A DNA stretch of 64,000 bases from Smallanthus sonchifolius (lineage: Eukaryota > Streptophyta > Magnoliopsida > Asterales > Asteraceae): NCBI GenBank assembly GCA_023525975.1, contig CM042032.1:20838001-20902000 (forward strand), in the 5' to 3' direction. Numbering within the stretch: position 1 is the first letter of the stretch; each line of letters begins with the position of its first letter. This document shows positions 58,963 to 64,000 of the stretch, piece by piece. The notes beneath the pieces are model-generated. The model had not been told where the DNA came from and did not search any database. It saw only the letters and a program-made list of their open reading frames with translations. A program made the position numbers and the translations under genes.

Positions 58963-59029
58963 GGCTGTAGTGGTTAGTTCGTTGGACTGTGGGGGAGGAG
59001 ACCCGGGTTCGAGTCCCTCCACCCCCATC
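58963..59029 (+). ncRNA. tRNA-like Pol III promoter unit (A box, B box, T-run), SINE-head-like
   Basis: A-box-like GGCTGTAGTGG at 58963-58973, a perfect B box GGTTCGAGTCC at 59006-59016, and a TTTTT run starting at 59030. A strong hairpin pairs TGGGGGAGGAG (58990-59000) with CCTCCACCCCCA (59016-59027). The acceptor and T stems of a real tRNA do not form, so I read it as a tRNA-derived promoter relic rather than a tRNA gene. Confidence 0.4.
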
Positions 59030-59783
59030 TTTTTATTTAGCCACTTTTTACTATATATTTTTAAATAAAACTTATCTCTATGATATTAGAATATTATTTT
59101 AATATGTTTTGAGCCCGAAAACAACCCGTAGGCTCGAGTTTAACTTTATAGTTTATAATTATTAATAATTCCACTTTTAAGATAATATAGCTACATTATT
59201 TTCAAACCCCGACTTCGTATAAAATAATATGTTTATATTATTTTTAACCCTTGACTCCTAGTGTAAAATAATATATATTTTTTATATTATTTCGCCTCGT
59301 TTATTACCTCGTGAAACGTTTCAAACAAATTAATAATATAAAGGTTTATATTATTTACTCACGTTTATATCCTCGAATAAAAATAATATATTTATTATTT
59401 TTGTCACGTAAATGATTATCGTATATTTTATACGAGTTCAAAAATAATATATTAATTATATTACTTTCCTAAACCATTATTGAATGGTACAAACGCACGG
59501 ATATATTTAATTATTATTATATTCATAATTAAGAAACATTGGACACAAAACGTATTTATCTTAATAATTATATTAAGAAATCCTATATTCTCGTAGACAC
59601 GTTCGTCTACTCATTGATCCTTAGAATACGTTAAGACGTCCTAACCTTCCGTGTCGTCGTCACAAATCCCAGTGTGTCCCTAACTTATGTGTTTATGATT
59701 CTAGGGCATACATAACCCGTGCAGACTAACACTTGAGATTTCAAATCTCATACTTGTGTGATACTACCTACTACGCAACACAG

Positions 59784-60402
59784 GTGAGTTTCACGGCCCC
59801 TTTTTACCTATTTTACTTTTGGGGGAGAAACATGCTTACACACAAACGTATTTTACTTGTTTTCCTATTGAGGAAGAAACAAACATGAAACACCAACTAT
59901 CATACTTTTACTTGTTTTCCCCGTGGGGGAGAAACAGGTACGCAAGCAAATATTGTTTTTTTCCCGCCAGGGGAGAAAACATGACGCAACTATTTGATTA
60001 TGGTACTTTATATAGTATCACTATTGAGACTAAGCGTAACATGCTATCACAGAAAGTCCTCATCTTATTTCGAACCGTTAATATGGATCTTAGCGAGGTA
60101 ATGTTTAGTAGTACTACTGGGTTTGACAAATCCCACCCGCGTTAGTCGCGCTAACTCGATTGGATATCGAACGGGTGAAATGTTAGCCTACTCACATGTG
60201 CCAGAGTTGATAGACCTGGCAGGAGGCATACAAACACAGTCAGCTTCGGTTGCGAGCGCTTTAGTAAAACATGAACATAGGTTAGCTACCTATAGATATG
60301 CATATTGAATGTACATAATCTGGCAAACACACTCTTATTGTAAACTTGAAACCTGTGAACTCACCAACCTTGTGTTGACACTTTTTCTTACATGTTTCTC
60401 AG
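59784..60402 (+). other. Putative intron inside the Tek-3 LTR
   Basis: Perfect 5' splice site CAG|GTGAGT at 59784 and 3' splice site TTTTTCTTACATGTTTCTCAG| ending at 60402 (619 bp), at the place equivalent to the units in the other three families although the LTR sequence has diverged strongly. Confidence 0.6.
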
Positions 60403-60690
60403 GTCGCTAAGGCACTGGTTGCACACTTAGGACATGCATGGAGTCCTACTGTCATATCATCCATTTCAAACATTTGAAACAGTTTACTTATTTACATTGA
60501 TTGACGCCTATTGCGTGTAATTACTTTCGATTTCATATTAACGTTTACGCTTCCGCATTAACTCTGAACTTTTATGTTATGACATTTTAAGTCCCATGTA
60601 GTGTCGTTTGATGTAACTAATGACTGAGATCCTGGTGTGTCACCTTCCAAACGGTAAAACCCGTTAGTGGAATTTGGGGGTGTGACAGAT

Positions 60691-60702
60691 TGGTATTAGA
60701 GC
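60691..60702 (+). promoter_or_regulatory. Tek-3 primer-binding site, one mismatch
   Basis: TGGTATTAGAGC, a C-to-T change in TGGTATCAGAGC, three bases after the LTR. Confidence 0.85.
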
Positions 60703-62497
60703 CATTGGTTATAGAGAACTAGGATTGCATACTAGACTATAACCGTACACTTGCATTAGTTACACGTCACAGACACTCATACCTGATATATATAGCATCT
60801 ATACATACATTGTAGTGCAGGTATGTAACACCATCCGTATCACCCTCAATTGGCGAGGGACACAACATTTGCATTGCATCATCATTCCCAGTGGCGACAC
60901 TCGGGGAATCACCAGAATATCATCCACTCCCGTTCGAGGGCAGCGAGACGGAGCCTTCGGAGGAGTCACTTACATCACCATCACCTGTTGGGTATGGTGG
61001 GCTTTCTAAGGTCCATGTTATGGACGACACTCAGCACTAACGCGTATCTCCTTGGGAATTGGGATCGTCGGAGGCGAGTCCCTACTGTACCCGCCAGCAA
61101 CAATACGCCGAATGAAGGCAGACCGTTGCACGCATGATTGCAGAATCCATTGACATGTAGATGTCATCACTTTCCCGAGCCATGGGCTCGCATCCTTGTT
61201 CGATATTCTGTTGGGAATAGATTGACCACAAATCTGAGAACGCATTTCTTAATGCATACTCAAACCCTATCTTGACTAAGTTAAAAGGACAGCTACCTTG
61301 CTGCTTCCTATAACTTGTATTCATGAATTAGTTTCATTTCTCGAAGTCGCAATTCGTGTACATGTTTGCTTCATGCTCTCATCTACAATCCATTGGATTG
61401 GACTCTTGTATTGTGTTTCAACTCGAGTGAATACTCGGATCAAACGATTTCTTGACTACTCATCCTGATATGAGTTCTAATTTATCAACTTATGGTTGAT
61501 GACTAAGCTTTTCGATGACTTGTCATATCTGACAACACTCTGTACTCAGCAATACAAACTAAAGGACATTATAGCACAGGACGGGGAGAACTAGGGTGAA
61601 CATGCAAAGCAAATTATCATTACGGGTGCATACGTAATAATAATTTGAAGTGCATGTAAGTCCTGGTGAAGCCTAGTGTGTGGATAAATGGTCCTAAGCA
61701 GTAATCTACAAACTTAAACTTCCACTATCAGTAGAAGTTCTTGTAACCTACTCAACGACTAGTTGGTATCGTTAAACTCGTTCAACAGTTGATAGACGCG
61801 ACTATCAGGTTGAAGATGTCTATGGACAAATAGAACTATCATTAATGAAATCCATCAATGTTATTCTCACTCATGTAAGAGTCTTAGTGAAATTAAGACA
61901 CTCATCTAAACGTGATCACAGAAACCATCTTGATTGAAACTCTAATAGAATCTCATAGCAAACTTATCGATTCCAACTATGTACATAGAATTTGAGAAAT
62001 TCTTTCTATGCTAACACGTTATTCCTTACACTCCAACAATAGATCGCATTTGACCTTATTACCTCATCTTGTGACTAATCCTTAGTCTAACTTCGAATTT
62101 TACTCCAGCATATTCAATCCTGTAAACGGATTTCTTTCTTCACGAAATGATCCCGTTGATCCAATGACATTAGGAAACGAAGATTTAACCTAACCAACCA
62201 TCTGTTGAACGCAATTACTCAAACATACATCCTATCTCTTATGCTACTGGAATCTATATCTCATTATACTTTTCTTTCCTACATGTGAACCTCTTTCCTT
62301 AGCCTATGCGTTGACTGACACTTGCTTTATAAGCGCGGGTCTCACTAGAAGTCTCAGCATGATTTCACAAATTCCATATTAGTGTATGGTGCTCTAACTC
62401 TATTAAAAGCCAAGTATACTATTGAGATAGTAGACGCTCAGAAAATCGAAACAACTCGCATTCTTACAGATGTAAACTAGTATTGGTTAGTCATAAA
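60703..62497 (+). other. Tek-3 leader and unrecognisable gag region
   Basis: By position this should hold the leader and gag. Short frames at about 60850-61140 have a more balanced composition, but I see no gag core or CCHC knuckle in any frame. From 61250 to 62490 nothing is recognisable. Confidence 0.5.
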
Positions 62498-64000
62498 CTT
62501 GACATTGACCTTCTGCCAGTTACACTTGGCAGTTTCGACCTTATTGTCGGTATGAATTGGTTATCCAAGAATCAACCTGAGGCCAACTGTTGTGACAAAA
62601 ATATTTCCCTTCCTCTCCTTAGAGGGGAAATCCTTTTTGTATAAGGCAAAAGGAGTGGTTCAGTCATAAGCATCATATCCTTCATGAAAGCGCAGAAATG
62701 TCTACTTAAAGGTCATACTGACATTCTGGCTCTCGTCGCCGAGCAGCCATATGAGGAGAAGAAGATTGACGACATACCGAACGTTCGTGATTATCCGGAA
62801 TTATTTCCCGATGACTTGCCTAGTTTACCACTGCACCGTCAAGATTGAATTCCAAATTGATTTAGCACCCGGAGCAGCACCGATTGCTCGGGCACCTTAC
62901 AGACTGGCACCCAGTGAATTACAAGAACTGTCCACTCAATTGCAAGATTTGTTGGATAAAGGTTTCATCCGACCTAGTTCATCACCATGGGGAGCTTCGG
63001 TACTATTTGTCAAGAAGAAGGACAGAACTTTCCTCATGTACATTGATTACCATGAGCAGAACAAAGTAACCATCAAGAATCGTTATCCACTACCCCGCAT
63101 TGATGATATGCTTGATCAACTCCAAGGATCAAGTTTCTATTCCAAGGTAAACCTTAGATCCGGTTGCCATCAGTTGAGAGTCTGAGGCGAAGACATCTCT
63201 AAGACTGCTTTCAGAACTAGGTACGACCATTACGAGTTTATGGTCATGCCATTCGGACTAACCAACACACCCGCAGTGTTCATGGATCTCATGAACCATG
63301 TGTGTAAACCCTACCTTGATCAGTTCGTCATCATCTTCATTGATGACATCCTCATCTATTCTAAGGACAAAGAAGAACATGAGGAGCACCTACGCTCAAT
63401 CCTTGGATTGCTGAAACAAGAGCAATTGTATGCCAAATTCTCTAAGTGCGAATTCTGGATTCGCGAAGATCCAACTTCTAGGACATGTAGTCAACAAGAA
63501 AGGAATACATGTCGATCCATCTAAAGTAGAAACCATCAAGAATCAGACAACACCGATGACTCCAACAGAGGTGCGACAAATTCTGGGATTGGCTGGCTGC
63601 TACCGTCGATCCATTAAGGGAATCTCAAAAGATTGCTCAACCTCTCACTAACTGGAGCGAAACTCAGGAATCCGCATTCCAACTGTTGAAATAGAAACTC
63701 TGTAGTGCACCTATCTTATCTCTTCCTGAAAGAACGGATGACTTCGTAGTGTATTGCGGTGCCTCTATTCAAGGCCTTAGTTGTGTGTTGATGCAACGCG
63801 AAAAGGTTATCACATATGCTTCCCGTCAATTGAAAGTTATGAGAAAAACTACATTACCCATGATCTATAATTGGGAGCTGTAGTGTTTGCTTTGAAAAGC
63901 TGGAGACATTACTTGGACGGTACCAAGTGTACCATTTGCACCGATCACAAGAGTCTTCAGCATATTCGAACAGAAGGAGTTGAACACCCGACAACGTCGT
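62498..64000 (+). pseudogene. Tek-3 protease, RT and RNase H, heavily decayed, runs off the window
   Basis: The protease C terminus (LGSFDLIVGMNWLSKNQ) starts at about 62530, followed by a stop near 62640 and the DIPNVRDYPELFPDDLP linker. A frameshift near 62840 opens RT: APYRLAPSELQELS, GASVLFVKKKD, KNRYPLPRIDDMLDQLQGSSFYS. A TGA at 63183 is followed by TAFRTRYDHYEFMVMPFGLTN and the catalytic FIDDILIYSKDK near 63333. A frameshift near 63475 leads to LGHVVNKKGIHVDPSK and LGLAGCYRR, and another near 63640 into RNase H. There VVYCDAS reads VVYCGAS, losing a catalytic Asp. Further stops occur before 64000. It is clearly older than Tek-1 or Tek-2. Confidence 0.88.

Larger units (their letters stand above)
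57739..60687 (+). repeat. Tek-3 LTR (about 2.95 kb)
   Basis: TGTGACATCCGAG...GGGGGTGTGACA; the left border could be 57741. It is followed by a primer-binding site, so it acts as a 5' LTR, yet also carries a 3'-LTR-type tail on its left. It contains a 151-bp repeat (58351-58830), a Pol III-like A/B box unit (58963-59029) and an intron-like unit (59784-60402). The AT-rich part 59030-59780 holds no ORF. Confidence 0.8.

Noticed and set aside
58950..59030. Functional tRNA gene
   Set aside because: The B box is perfect, but the acceptor and T stems do not pair and the strongest fold is a single hairpin, so it is listed only as a Pol III-like relic.
59819..60145. 108-codon ORF in the Tek-3 LTR
   Set aside because: It translates a CCTTTTTAC...TTTTGGGGGAGAAACATG repeat that lies within the proposed LTR intron; repeated nucleotide pattern, not protein.

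Overview
The window is eukaryotic plant DNA made almost entirely of nested LTR retrotransposons. I found no host gene, rRNA or intact tRNA gene. Every primer-binding site I could locate matches TGGTATCAGAGC or a one-base variant, the plant tRNA-Met type. Pol proteins are typical plant Ty1/Copia and Ty3/Gypsy types. Two Copia elements carry a long extra reading frame (aORF) between pol and the 3' LTR, as Sireviruses do. The aORF protein resembles predicted proteins I remember from Asteraceae genomes, so a composite-family plant is my best guess; this is inference from memory, not a search result.

Layout (element names are mine). 1-1757: minus-strand Copia fragment Cop-1 (gag, leader, 5' LTR). 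1758-12649: plus-strand Gypsy relic Gyp-1, split inside a gag zinc knuckle by LARD-1 (2924-11565), a non-autonomous element with 2.4 kb LTRs flanked by a GTGGT duplication. 12650 onward: minus-strand Sirevirus-like Cop-2. Its LTR is split by Tek-1 (12725-22622, minus, duplication ATCCA). Its aORF start codon is split by Cop-3 (25800-49745, plus, duplication CATAG). Cop-3, also Sirevirus-like, is itself interrupted in its aORF by Tek-2 (35790-45925, plus, duplication CGACC) and by a solo LTR (48435-48844). Cop-2 resumes at 49746-50715 and is then cut by Cop-4 (50716-56695, plus; gag, protease and integrase only). 56696-57034 is an inverted, truncated LTR related to Cop-4. 57035-57662 is an Athila-like reverse transcriptase/RNase H scrap. 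57663-64000 is Tek-3: a 2.9 kb LTR with a polypurine-type tail on its left and a primer-binding site on its right, then decayed gag and pol running off the window.

All coding regions are damaged. The best preserved are the two Tekay-like gag-pol frames (Tek-1: two stops and a lost start codon; Tek-2: one short deletion) and the Cop-2 aORF (about 930 codons in one frame, broken only by stop codons). By-eye LTR differences fit the nesting order: roughly 3% between the Cop-3 LTRs and about 1% for Tek-1 and Tek-2.

The most interesting signals are regulatory. (1) In both aORF-bearing Copia elements the pol-aORF spacer carries family-specific short palindromes, then a TATA box, a good 5' splice site about 145 nt downstream, and a 3' splice site 2-3 nt before the aORF start codon. 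This looks like a dedicated internal promoter with a 5'-UTR intron for the extra gene. (2) LTRs of all four Tekay-type families here keep a GTGAGT...TTTCAG (or TTTCTCAG) intron-like unit of about 450-620 bp. (3) Gag ends at a stop immediately followed by a pyrimidine tract and AG|GGA at the pol start in two different Copia families.
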